This document shows, one piece after another, positions 1 through 7,902 of a stretch of DNA of 34,318 nt; the stretch's first letter is position 1, and each line of letters starts with the position of its first letter. The notes under the pieces were generated by a model that did no database searches, was not told the origin of the DNA, and worked only from the letters and a program-made list of their open reading frames with translations. Source of the stretch: an uncultured Clostridia bacterium (lineage in GTDB: Bacteria > Bacillota > Clostridia > Oscillospirales > Oscillospiraceae); assembly GCA_932222125.1 (NCBI GenBank), contig CAKNZJ010000260.1:1-34318 (forward strand). The letters run 5' to 3'. A program made the position numbers and the translations under genes.

Positions 1-1030
1 CTTTCCGTGCTGTATTCAATCTCACCTGTGGGAGCCTCCCGGTCGATCCAGGTAACTGTAGCCGTCGCTGTCCCTTCATTGCCTGCAGCATCTCTAAACT
101 CAAAGGTAAAGCTTCCATTTGTGGTAAAGATGTAGGTAGCATTTCCTTCATTGTTGGTAATTGTCACATCTGCTGTCTGGAAAGAGATCGTTGCCTTCAC
201 ATGCTGATTAGTCAAAGCTTCCCTGTCATAGGTAATAGTGGGAGTAGGCGCTTCCTTCACAATCCAGTTGACTTCAGCTGTGATCTCCCCAACATTACCC
301 ACCTCATCTCGGAATTTGAAGGTAAAGCTCCCATTCTTGTCAAACGTATAGCTAGGGCTGCCGCCATTATTCAAGACGACCACTCCAGTTTCATTTGGGA
401 ATTCAACCGTCACCACTACATCTTGATTAGTTAACTCCCTGGTGCTATAGACAAGCTCTGCTTCCGGAGGCTCCGTATCAATCCAAGTCACGCTGGCAGT
501 TACGGAATTTGTATTCCCGGCTCTGTCCATAAATTCAAAGGTAAAGCGGCCATTTCCAAGAAAGGCATAGGCCCGTCCGTGAATGTCTCCGGCTAGCGCG
601 CCTGTATCCGTATAAACGAAGCCCTCTTCATCTGCTGTATATCCGTTCAGGATCTCTCCAGCAGGATTGCAGACATTCCCATCCTCATCCAGCTGATACC
701 GGCTATCATTATTCGTCACCGTGATGTCTTTATCCGCTTCCAGAATGGCGATGACCATTGCATTGGTGGGACTGGTGGTGCTGTAACGAACAGTACCTGT
801 TGGCGGTGTCGTATCGATCCAATCCACAACAGCTGTCACTTCTCCCTCTACCTTTGTATCGAGGTCCCGGAATCGGAAGGTAAAGGAACCATTCTCAGTA
901 AAGGTATGAGTCTCCCCGCCTTCACTCAGAATCTCATAATTACTTGTGCTGATATCGGTCAGTGTGGCAACCACTGCTCCATTGGTTGGCTCCATCGTGC
1001 TGTATTCTACGGATGCCGTTACCTCTGGCT
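1..1030 (-). repeat. Tandem Ig-like repeats inside the large secreted protein
   Basis: At least four complete units and the start of a fifth are visible, each opening with a Pro/Thr-rich hinge and a Y-S-T or Y-D-R strand (VEYST, VRYST, LVYST, ITYDR, IEYST), followed by TN.. V.. and closing with NGSFTF.FRD..GN...VTWI. Units begin near residues 1019, 1092, 1205, 1277 and 1350. Units 1, 3 and 4 are about 72-73 residues long; unit 2 carries about 40 extra residues between the NND and the NGRFTF strands. Such arrays usually act as stalks that hold binding or catalytic modules away from the cell. A wall anchor would be expected beyond the window. Confidence 0.8.
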
Positions 1031-4000
1031 GCAAAGATATATCCTCAAAGAGATTAAAATGCCTCGCTGAAAACCAGTTCCCGTTGGTGCGATTGGCCTG
1101 GATTTTAACATATTGTACCGCTTTTGGATTGGTGATTTCAAAGGTCTTTGTATGGGCAACCGCTTGCTCAATAGTATTTGCCTGACTGCTATAGGTCCAA
1201 CCAGTACTTTGGGACAGCACTTCCCAATTGGTTCCGTCCATACTCCCATAGACAGTTCCGTTGTTGATCCGTCCATTGCCACCGCCACCTGGCACAAATT
1301 CCACCGACGAAATATATCTTGGCCGATCCAGCTTAATGGTAATATACCGTTCCGTATCTGTCCCATTCCAGGCAGAATGATAGCTGGTATGATAGTTCCC
1401 ATCTATGGCCAGTCTCGCATATCTTCCCTGGGCGGAAGCCTCGGTAGAAAAACCATGGATGCTCAAGTGAGAGACAGAAACGTACCTTCTGGTATCCGGC
1501 TGATTATCCTCAGTAAAGGTATAGGTAGTGCTATCGCTGGGTAGACGGTTGCCGGTATATCCCATCCGAACCTCTATTTGTGTATCTCCTGTAAAAATCG
1601 GGTCTCCATCCCTAGAGGAAATCCACTCAGAGTCTCCTGCCAACCTCCACTCTAAAGCATCCCCTGCGCCAACCACTCTGTTTTCCAGGTCGTTTGCAAA
1701 AATCGTATCGGGCAGTGTCCCTTCTTCAATATCGATGGTGAATGCTGGCACATTCTGACTGAGTCCGACAATATAGATTTGAATATCATTCTCACTGGTA
1801 ATGCTAGCCAGTTCCTCTGGTGTAAGCTGCCAAGCCATCTCAGCGACATACTCAGAGCGCGTAGCTCCGCCATCCAAACTGTACAACCACCGAATATCCG
1901 TGTCATAGACGCTATTTAATACAATCTTCCCCGCGTTTTCTCCATCAAAGGAGAAGGTGGCCAAATCTCCCTCCGTTTTCCCCAGCAGGACACTGGCCTG
2001 GTGGCGAACCGCCGATGATTGATAGACAGAGGTAGCAGCATTGGAGGCATTCACAAGAGCCGCATGTTCCTTCAAATCAATATCAATCTTATGGACAGGA
2101 TCCAGATAGGGTTTCACCACCTTGAGCAAGTCAAACATTGCCACCGGATGATACTCATAGGCAGCTATAATGTCCAGGGCTAGCTGATGCCATTCGCCTT
2201 TGCTTGCGGGCATAGACTTATACAGTTGAATCTTGTAATCATAGCTGTCCAGATTCAGATCATTTGCCGCCAACGCCAAATTATAGGCCTCTGCCTTTTT
2301 TTCCGGATCGCTATAAGAGTTTGCCAGGAGGTTCCAGTAGATTGACTGCTTAAATTGTTCATAGCGATTTAAATTTGCCTGGGCAAGGATCAGATATGAA
2401 ATACTGGTGCCCGCCCTAGGCCCGCTGACCAGTTGATCCGTAAAGGGTTTGTTAGCCCAGTCCAGGAGCAGGCGATAGCGGTTTCCTCCGCCCCAGGTAG
2501 TAGCGGAACTACCCCAACCCCCGGTCACGCTGTTTAACATCATCCAGGAACCATTTCCATCAGCATCCTGCGAGTATTGAAAATTGGCTTCATGCTGAGA
2601 CTGATAGTACCCTGCCGTCGGCATTCCAAGGCTTCTGGCGACACTTTGCACAAACCGTCCCTGGTTCCAGCAGATGCCACCATTTTCAATAACCATCCAG
2701 TACCTTTGAATCCCATCCCCATAGGGAACCTTTTCATCAAATTCTTCTAACTTGAATTGCTCCATCCACTGATCCCTTTTTTCGGGATCCTGATAGATTG
2801 CTTTTCCATAGATTGGTGTTACATATTTGATCCAAGCCCATGGACCCAGCGCACTATTCTTATACTTTCTGGCGTATTCGTTTAGCCAAACAGTCTCATC
2901 GTTTCTCAATCCGTCGAGCATGACCATGCGCATCAGTGCCACATGATAATTTTGGAACCAGTCCTTATGTAGAAGCTTATCTTCATCGTACAGCCTCTTC
3001 ATGATGCGGAAGCGTTCAATATAATATCCATCATCCTGCATCTTGTGGCCGAATTGAAGCGGGCTTGCCACTCTATCCGTGGAGTATCCAGCCGCAAGGG
3101 CAATGGCCATTTTTTGATAGACATATCCGTCCGCTCCCCCAAAGTCTGTCTTATAGGTCTGATACAGGGTATTGATTGCATGAAAAAACCGGGGAACTCC
3201 AGTAATTTCCCCCACCTCGATAACCTGTTCCAGCCTCTCGTTGCCCTCTAAGAGCCAATCGAGGGTCTCTACCATGTTAGGAATACCTTGAACACTGTCC
3301 TGAATGGTCCAATAACCCAATTTTTGCACAAACTCCCTCTCCAGAATCAGTCGATAATTATTCTGATAATTGTAATTGGGTTCCTGAGCGTTCAGGATGT
3401 TATCATAATATTCTACTGGATGAAGGCGGGTATAGAAGGCATCTATATCTTGAAAATCCTTCTTCACCAAACGTGCGTTTGCGATGGTTCCATGGTCTGC
3501 ACCATTGGATCCATCCGCCTGATCCACCCAAATTCTTAAGTATTGATATCCCTCTATGGAAACATCAATATCCACTGACTCTGAGTTTCCCCTGAGGACA
3601 CCGGTCTTTTTCAAGGAGGTCCAAGTGTTGCCATCATTAGAGACTAGGATCTCAAACCAGACAGTCCCTCTAGTCCCCCTAGATGCATCCACTCCGACCT
3701 TTGCAGTAAAGCGCGTATACTCACTGGAAAGTCCGGAGATGTCGTAGCTCACCTTTCCGGTACCATGCACGCTCATTCCCTTCATGAATGTGCGTGTTTC
3801 ACCATCTACAATTAGGCTTAACCAACCGCCTTCCTGTCCTTTGTCCTTTTGAATGTCATGTCCTGCCCATCCATTGCTTGACCATGTGTCTCCCGTTAAA
3901 TAATCCAGATCAGACAAGAAGATATAGTTGCTTGTATTCTCGGCAGCAAATGCCTCGATTACAAACGGATTCCCCAAAATGCCCACGGCTGCAAATAGCA

Positions 4001-4082
4001 GTATCATCACTGCTATCATTATTTTATGCAGCCCCTTTAGGACAGGAACCTTCTTCCCCTTACTTTTAAATTTCTTTCCCAT
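1..4082 (-). CDS. Large secreted modular protein: NPCBM-like, transglutaminase-like core, F5/8 type C, Ig-like repeats (3' end beyond window)
   Basis: One uninterrupted frame of at least 1360 codons runs from an ATG at 4082, preceded by a GGGAAAGGTG-type ribosome binding site, to the left window edge, so the C-terminus is missing. Residues 1-46 are a long signal peptide: a Lys-rich start, a hydrophobic stretch (IMIAVMILLFAAVGILG) and a likely cut after AFA. Residues about 52-208 resemble an NPCBM/NEW2 carbohydrate-binding module (for example MSVHG and the closing IANARLVKK). Residues about 209-620 contain GGICWNQGRFVQSVARSLGM around Cys471, then His497 and Asn517, which looks like a transglutaminase-like Cys-His-Asn/Asp layout. 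Residues about 873-1012 match an F5/8 type C (discoidin) fold. From residue 1019 on, Ig-like repeats of about 72 residues follow. I infer a surface or secreted protein acting on or binding host glycans or cell wall. The catalytic assignment is tentative; the domain order and secretion are well supported. Confidence 0.85.
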   Translation of the reverse strand, partial: MGKKFKSKGKKVPVLKGLHKIMIAVMILLFAAVGILGNPFVIEAFAAENTSNYIFLSDLDYLTGDTWSSNGWAGHDIQKDKGQEGGWLSLIVDGETRTFMKGMSVHGTGKVSYDISGLSSEYTRFTAKVGVDASRGTRGTVWFEILVSNDGNTWTSLKKTGVLRGNSESVDIDVSIEGYQYLRIWVDQADGSNGADHGTIANARLVKKDFQDIDAFYTRLHPVEYYDNILNAQEPNYNYQNNYRLILEREFVQKLGYWTIQDSVQGIPNMVETLDWLLEGNERLEQVIEVGEITGVPRFFHAINTLYQTYKTDFGGADGYVYQKMAIALAAGYSTDRVASPLQFGHKMQDDGYYIERFRIMKRLYDEDKLLHKDWFQNYHVALMRMVMLDGLRNDETVWLNEYARKYKNSALGPWAWIKYVTPIYGKAIYQDPEKRDQWMEQFKLEEFDEKVPYGDGIQRYWMVIENGGICWNQGRFVQSVARSLGMPTAGYYQSQHEANFQYSQDADGNGSWMMLNSVTGGWGSSATTWGGGNRYRLLLDWANKPFTDQLVSGPRAGTSISYLILAQANLNRYEQFKQSIYWNLLANSYSDPEKKAEAYNLALAANDLNLDSYDYKIQLYKSMPASKGEWHQLALDIIAAYEYHPVAMFDLLKVVKPYLDPVHKIDIDLKEHAALVNASNAATSVYQSSAVRHQASVLLGKTEGDLATFSFDGENAGKIVLNSVYDTDIRWLYSLDGGATRSEYVAEMAWQLTPEELASITSENDIQIYIVGLSQNVPAFTIDIEEGTLPDTIFANDLENRVVGAGDALEWRLAGDSEWISSRDGDPIFTGDTQIEVRMGYTGNRLPSDSTTYTFTEDNQPDTRRYVSVSHLSIHGFSTEASAQGRYARLAIDGNYHTSYHSAWNGTDTERYITIKLDRPRYISSVEFVPGGGGNGRINNGTVYGSMDGTNWEVLSQSTGWTYSSQANTIEQAVAHTKTFEITNPKAVQYVKIQANRTNGNWFSARHFNLFEDISLQPEVTASVEYSTMEPTNGAVVATLTDISTSNYEILSEGGETHTFTENGSFTFRFRDLDTKVEGEVTAVVDWIDTTPPTGTVRYSTTSPTNAMVIAILEADKDITVTNNDSRYQLDEDGNVCNPAGEILNGYTADEEGFVYTDTGALAGDIHGRAYAFLGNGRFTFEFMDRAGNTNSVTASVTWIDTEPPEAELVYSTRELTNQDVVVTVEFPNETGVVVLNNGGSPSYTFDKNGSFTFKFRDEVGNVGEITAEVNWIVKEAPTPTITYDREALTNQHVKATISFQTADVTITNNEGNATYIFTTNGSFTFEFRDAAGNEGTATATVTWIDREAPTGEIEYSTE

Positions 4083-4142
4083 GGCTTTCACCTTTCCCCT
4101 CTCCAGCAAATATAGACTATTACCCTTTCCGTTTCTATTTCC

Positions 4143-4171
4143 ATTATATTTAAGATTCCTCATAATTGCAA
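4143..4171 (-). promoter_or_regulatory. Sigma-A-type promoter for the large secreted protein
   Basis: On the minus strand TTGCAA (4166-4171) and TATAAT (4143-4148) are separated by exactly 17 bases, about 60 bases upstream of the ATG at 4082. The -10 is perfect and the -35 matches four of six positions. Confidence 0.6.
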
Positions 4172-4351
4172 GCACAACATGGTTAAACCTACAGAAAATA
4201 GCTCATTAGAACAGTTTTCTCCATTCCATACCGCAATCACAATCTCATTCTCCAAAATGATGTACAACCTAGGCAATCTGTCCATAATGTTCCAATCCAT
4301 ACCCTCCCTTTACAGAATCCCACAGCTTCTGTCGGCTTGTTTCCAGGCACA

Positions 4352-4385
4352 AAAAGGCTGCCCGAACTTAATCGGACAGCCTTCT
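4352..4385 (-). terminator. Intrinsic terminator, minus strand
   Basis: On the minus strand a 12-bp stem AAGGCTGTCCGA / TCGGGCAGCCTT (one G-U pair, six-base loop) is followed by five T. It would end a transcript arriving from the decayed region at 4385-5051, before the promoter of the large secreted protein. Confidence 0.65.
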
Positions 4386-4562
4386 CAACTGCTCTGTTCC
4401 CATATACGGTTGTCTTTTGTCATTTAGAGCAGGGTCATTGCCGTTTCCATGAAATGCACGATCTACCGTGTTTTTATGGAAGAACGTATGTATCTTGTAC
4501 TTTATTTCTTGAAAAACCTCAGGCGGAAAGTTCAAGCAACCTCCCAAGCACAGTAAATTCAA
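4368..4562 (-). other. Short open frame ending in the terminator; possible gene remnant
   Basis: A 64-codon frame ends (LRRLSD, stop) exactly within the first arm of the terminator at 4352-4385, as the tail of a genuine gene often does. The residues look protein-like (FFHKNTVDRAFHGNGNDPAL), but no family is recognised and no good ribosome binding site precedes its first ATG. It may be the C-terminal remnant of a lost gene or may not be translated at all. Confidence 0.25.
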
Positions 4563-4589
4563 GTACTTTAAAGCAACTATCCTTTACAA

Positions 4590-5051
4590 CTAATCAACAT
4601 ATAGGTAAAGAGCGCATGGCACAATGATACACGAAAACAAAAGCATCAATAAATCAGCCGTCTGATTAATGGAATTTTTTCTCATTATCAAAACGATAAC
4701 CAGCGTCACCAACAAAATAGCAGTCACATAAACAACATTGAAGGAAATATTGCAAAATAATAGATATTCTCTTATCATATTTTAGTAAGAACAGCCTATA
4801 TATCATGGATAAGATATGTTGCAAATAATAGTAAAATGATTTTTTAGCTTCAAGCAAAGCACCTACATTTGCGAATGTGGAAATTGTATGGTAACAATTC
4901 CATACAATTTCCACATTTTATTTGATAGTTGCCAATAAATAATTCCAATTCCCCATAAACAGCTTATAGTCATTATGAAAACAGCCATTATATTACGTTT
5001 TAGCGATTTAATATTAAATATCTTTTCCTCTCCTCTATTTAATAAAGGCAC
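4590..5051 (-). pseudogene. Decayed small membrane protein, split over several frames
   Basis: Three minus-strand frames in succession carry hydrophobic, protein-like sequence: about 45 residues from 5051 with a transmembrane stretch (IMAVFIMTISCLWGIGIIYW); then, in another frame around 4790-4870, SFYYYLQHILSMIYRLFLL; then 62 residues (4778-4590) with two more stretches (VYVTAILLVTLVIVLIMR and LLMLLFSCIIVPCALYLYVD). A good ribosome binding site (GAGGAGAGG, about 5030) sits before ATA, where an ATG would be expected, and the last frame has no such site. Joined, they would make a roughly 150-residue protein with three or four membrane spans. I infer a gene broken by frameshifts and by the palindrome at 4874-4917. 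Alternatively the last 62 codons could be an independent small membrane protein. No family recognised. Confidence 0.4.
4874..4917. repeat. Perfect 18-bp inverted repeat with 8-base spacer
   Basis: Bases 4874-4891 and 4900-4917 are exact reverse complements (arms begin AATGTGGAAATTG), with TAACAATT between them. The arms are AT-rich and lack a proper T-tract, so it does not look like an ordinary terminator. It interrupts the hydrophobic frames of the decayed membrane gene. Confidence 0.8.
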
Positions 5052-5170
5052 CCTCTAATATCGCTATATATTCTAATCTACACTCACTCGCCCTGCTTGC
5101 TTCAAGTTTTGATCCCCCATTATATTTTGTCAATCCCTTCCATGGATTAAGGGAACTTTAACACTTGATT
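5052..5170. other. Intergenic stretch downstream of lysS
   Basis: No gene is visible. A weak 6-bp hairpin (TCCCTT/AAGGGA on the minus strand, about 5133-5153) follows the lysS stop but has no T-tract. No convincing terminator is seen for greA-lysS. Confidence 0.3.
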
Positions 5171-6691
5171 TTACTGATTTTCCTTGCCCAGAACCTTCAT
5201 TGTCGGGAAGAGCAACACTTCACGGATGGAGTCATTGTTTGTGAGCATCATCACACAGCGGTCAATGCCAATGCCCAGCCCCCCCGTGGGAGGCAAGCCA
5301 TACTCTAGAGCGGTGATATAGTCCTCATCCATCATCCCCGCCTCATCATCCCCCTTCTCTCTCAGCTCCACCTGACGCTGGAAGCGCTCCTCTTGGTCAA
5401 TGGGGTCGTTAAGCTCAGAAAAGGCGTTGCCCATCTCGCTTCGGCAGATAAACAACTCAAACCGCTCAGTAAGCCTTGGGTCCTGGGGAGACCGCTTGGC
5501 CAACGGCGACACGTCCACCGGGTGCATGGTGATGAAGGTGGGCTGAATCAGCTTGTCCTCCACCCGTTGATCAAATACCTCATACAATGCGTTCCCCCAG
5601 GTGGCGGGTGTCGTGTCCGGCAGCTCCACCCCAATGCTCTCAGCCAAGGCAACTGCCTGCCCATCCTCAGACACAGCCATAAAGTCCAGCCCGGTGTACT
5701 GCTTTACTGCCTCAGCCATGGTCAGGCGGGGCCAGCCAGGGGTCAAATCCAGCTGCTGGCCCTGCCACTCCAGCTGATAGGTCCCCAACAGCTTCTGGGC
5801 AGCGGAGGACAACAGATCCTCAAACAGATCCATCATATCGTTAAAATCGGCATAGGCCTGGTACAGCTCCACAGTTGTAAACTCCGGGTTGTGCCGGTTG
5901 TCCATCCCCTCGTTGCGAAAGATGCGGCCAATCTCATATACCCGCTCCAATCCACCCACCACCAGCCGCTTCAGGTGGAGTTCTGTGGCAATGCGCATAT
6001 ACATGTCGATATTCAGCGTGTTGTGGTGTGTGATAAACGGCCGGGCTGTGGCCCCTCCAGAGATGGTATTCAACACCGGGGTCTCCACCTCCATATAACC
6101 ACGTTCGTCCAAGAAATTCCGCACGTGACGAACAAACTGGGAGCGCAGTTCAAAGGTTCGGCGCACCTCTGGGTTGACAATTAGATCCACATATCGCTGG
6201 CGGCATCGGGTCTCCACGTCTGTCAGACCGTGAAATTTCTCCGGCAGGGGCAGCAACGACTTGGACAGCAGCGTGATGGTGTTGGCCTTGATGGAGATTT
6301 CTCCCCGCTTGGTGCGAAACACCTCGCCCTCCACTCCCACGATATCCCCGATATCGTTTTTCTTGAATGCGGCCAGGGCTTCCTCCCCCACATCATCAAT
6401 GCGGACATATAACTGGATACGGCCCGCTCCGTCCTGTAAATCTGAGAATATGGCCTTGCCCATGCCCCGCTTGGACATCAGCCGTCCTGCCAGCCGGACG
6501 GTCTGCCCCTCCAGCCGCTCAAAGTCGTCCCGAATATCCCGGCTGTGATGGGTGACATCATACCTGGTCAGCATAAAGGGATCCTGTCCCTTGTCCCGAA
6601 GCTCTGTTAGCTTGTCACGCCGGACCCTCAATAGTTCAGACAGGGAAAGCTCCTCCTGTGCTGACTGGTTGTTGTTGTTTTGATCGGACAT
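5171..6691 (-). CDS. lysS: Lysyl-tRNA synthetase, class II
   Basis: This enzyme charges tRNA-Lys with lysine in the cytoplasm. The 506-residue length is typical of bacterial LysRS class II. Residues about 65-145 form the OB-fold anticodon-binding domain (VRLAGRLMSKRGMGKAIFSD). The catalytic core follows with motif 2 at about 250-275 (RVYEIGRIFRNEG, RHNPEFTTVE) and motif 3 at 465-478 (GLPPTGGLGIGIDR). The ATG is preceded by GAGGGGAGAG at good distance. It lies 39 bases behind greA and probably shares its promoter, an arrangement common in Firmicutes. Upstream there is no T-box or other leader. Identification is secure. Confidence 0.97.
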   Translation of the reverse strand: MSDQNNNNQSAQEELSLSELLRVRRDKLTELRDKGQDPFMLTRYDVTHHSRDIRDDFERLEGQTVRLAGRLMSKRGMGKAIFSDLQDGAGRIQLYVRIDDVGEEALAAFKKNDIGDIVGVEGEVFRTKRGEISIKANTITLLSKSLLPLPEKFHGLTDVETRCRQRYVDLIVNPEVRRTFELRSQFVRHVRNFLDERGYMEVETPVLNTISGGATARPFITHHNTLNIDMYMRIATELHLKRLVVGGLERVYEIGRIFRNEGMDNRHNPEFTTVELYQAYADFNDMMDLFEDLLSSAAQKLLGTYQLEWQGQQLDLTPGWPRLTMAEAVKQYTGLDFMAVSEDGQAVALAESIGVELPDTTPATWGNALYEVFDQRVEDKLIQPTFITMHPVDVSPLAKRSPQDPRLTERFELFICRSEMGNAFSELNDPIDQEERFQRQVELREKGDDEAGMMDEDYITALEYGLPPTGGLGIGIDRCVMMLTNNDSIREVLLFPTMKVLGKENQ

Positions 6692-6730
6692 AAGCCATCT
6701 CTCCCCTCTGTAAAAATGAGCTTAGCATGC

Positions 6731-7213
6731 TCACCGCTGGATGCTCTGAATTGAGACCACCTTATATTCAATATTACCCACAGGCGCCTCCACTGTGGCA
6801 GTCTCTCCCACCGCCTTACCCAACAGGGCCCGTCCAAAGGGAGATTCCTCTGAAATGCGGCCGCTCATGGGATCTGCCTCCTGGGAACCCACCACCTCGT
6901 AGCTCTCCTGTTCTCCGGTCACGATGTCCTCCACCGTTACCTTTCGGTTGATTCGCACAGTGTTGAGGTCGGACTCATAGTCCTCAATTATAGTGCAGTT
7001 AGCCAGAATATTCTCCAACTCAGCAATGCGGGAATACAACTTGCCCTGCTCATTTTTTGCCTCGTCATACTCGCTGTTTTCAGACAAATCTCCAAATGAG
7101 CGGGCCTCCTTGATCAGATCGGCCACTTCCTTCTCCCGCACCGTCTTGAGATAGGTCAGCTCATCCTTCAACTCTCCCAAGCGCTCGGCGCTCAGCTTAT
7201 ATTCTTTAGCCAT
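6731..7213 (-). CDS. greA: Transcription elongation factor GreA
   Basis: GreA rescues backtracked RNA polymerase by stimulating cleavage of the transcript 3' end through the secondary channel. The 160-residue protein has the N-terminal coiled coil with the acidic tip (GDLSENSEYDEAKNEQ) and the C-terminal FKBP-like domain (ISEESPFGRALLGKAVGE). I chose the ATG at 7213 (MAKEYKLSAERL) because it follows AGAAAGGATG and gives normal GreA length; the frame stays open for 36 further codons upstream, but that part is unlike GreA and overlaps the promoter. It is first gene of the greA-lysS unit. Confidence 0.96.
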   Translation of the reverse strand: MAKEYKLSAERLGELKDELTYLKTVREKEVADLIKEARSFGDLSENSEYDEAKNEQGKLYSRIAELENILANCTIIEDYESDLNTVRINRKVTVEDIVTGEQESYEVVGSQEADPMSGRISEESPFGRALLGKAVGETATVEAPVGNIEYKVVSIQSIQR

Positions 7214-7336
7214 CCGGCTCCATCCTTTCTTCTGTTCCGCTGGAGCCAATTTTTGCTTCCAGCGGTCAGCCGTGGCGGTGAGCCATCCAGTCTCCCCCTC
7301 CACGGCCAACATAATTATCATGTATTGTTTTATGGC

Positions 7337-7365
7337 ATTATAGAGATTTTATGCATTTTTGTCAA
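7337..7365 (-). promoter_or_regulatory. Near-consensus sigma-A promoter for greA-lysS
   Basis: On the minus strand TTGACA (7360-7365) and TATAAT (7337-7342) are both perfect and 17 bases apart. The predicted start is about 115 bases before the greA ATG. Confidence 0.85.
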
Positions 7366-7398
7366 GAGGTTGTCATTCAGATGCCAATGCTTCCCCTT

Positions 7399-7824
7399 TC
7401 ATTTTTTCCGGGCCGGGGAATGTTTTTTCCTCTTTCCTTTTCCTCCGAACATCCCAGCCAAAGCTCCGCCGCACAGGCAGCCTGCCAGTTCGATCAGTGC
7501 TTGTAACCCCAGCTCCGGTCCGTCGTTCATCAGCAGTCCTACCGCCAGCACCAGCAGATAGCACACTGCGCTGGTGGCCAGGCCGGCCAAGAGGCGGCGT
7601 GAGTTCCACCGCGCACAGGTAAGTGTCCCTCCGATCAAGCAGCCTACTACGCAGGCCGCCGCCGTCAGTTGAGGGGAGATGTTGTCCCGTAAGATCCCCT
7701 TGGATACCGCCACCGCGCCAAGCAGTAAGATTACCAATTCTACGCCCAAGGCCAACAGTCCGCCCAGCACCACCGCCACCGTCATCTGTACGGCATTGGC
7801 TCCTTGCACCTCTGCTTTCCGCAT
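7399..7824 (-). CDS. TIGR04086-type small membrane protein
   Basis: This 141-residue protein has about four hydrophobic spans (MTVAVVLGGLLALGVELVIL, LTAAACVVGCLIGGTLTC, LLAGLATSAVCYLLVLAVGL, LIELAGCLCGGALAGMFGG) and a basic tail (GKGKRKKHSPARKK). Sequence style and position directly after yajC fit the clostridial TIGR04086/DUF3792 family, whose function is unknown to me. The ATG at 7824 is preferred: AGAAGGGG lies eight bases before it. The GTG three codons upstream would touch the ribosome binding site. That site lies in the 3' arm of a strong terminator-like hairpin, so expression may be low or conditional. Confidence 0.8.
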   Translation of the reverse strand: MRKAEVQGANAVQMTVAVVLGGLLALGVELVILLLGAVAVSKGILRDNISPQLTAAACVVGCLIGGTLTCARWNSRRLLAGLATSAVCYLLVLAVGLLMNDGPELGLQALIELAGCLCGGALAGMFGGKGKRKKHSPARKK

Positions 7825-7874
7825 AAAAAGCACCCCTTCTCACATGGTTTCTATACCATATGCTAAAGGGGTGC
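7825..7874 (-). terminator. Terminator-like hairpin between yajC and the TIGR04086 gene, containing its ribosome binding site
   Basis: On the minus strand arms GCACCCCTT..GCATATGGT and ACCATGTG..AAGGGGTGC pair (9 + 8 bp with a two-base internal mismatch, six-base loop) and are followed by TTTTT and then directly by the ATG of the next gene. The 3' arm contains AGAAGGGG, the only ribosome binding site of that gene. It can therefore act both as terminator for yajC and as a structure masking initiation. Confidence 0.75.
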
Positions 7875-7902
7875 CTGTTCATTCATATGGAAGTCCGGAA
7901 TC

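Noticed and set aside
5133..5153. Terminator for greA-lysS
   Set aside because: Only a 6-bp stem with a nine-base loop and no T-tract; the following TTGACA...TATAAT are three bases apart and cannot form a promoter.
5393..6184. 263-codon plus-strand frame opposite lysS
   Set aside because: Antisense of lysS; His/Leu/Gln-rich composition is typical of a shadow frame in a GC-biased gene.
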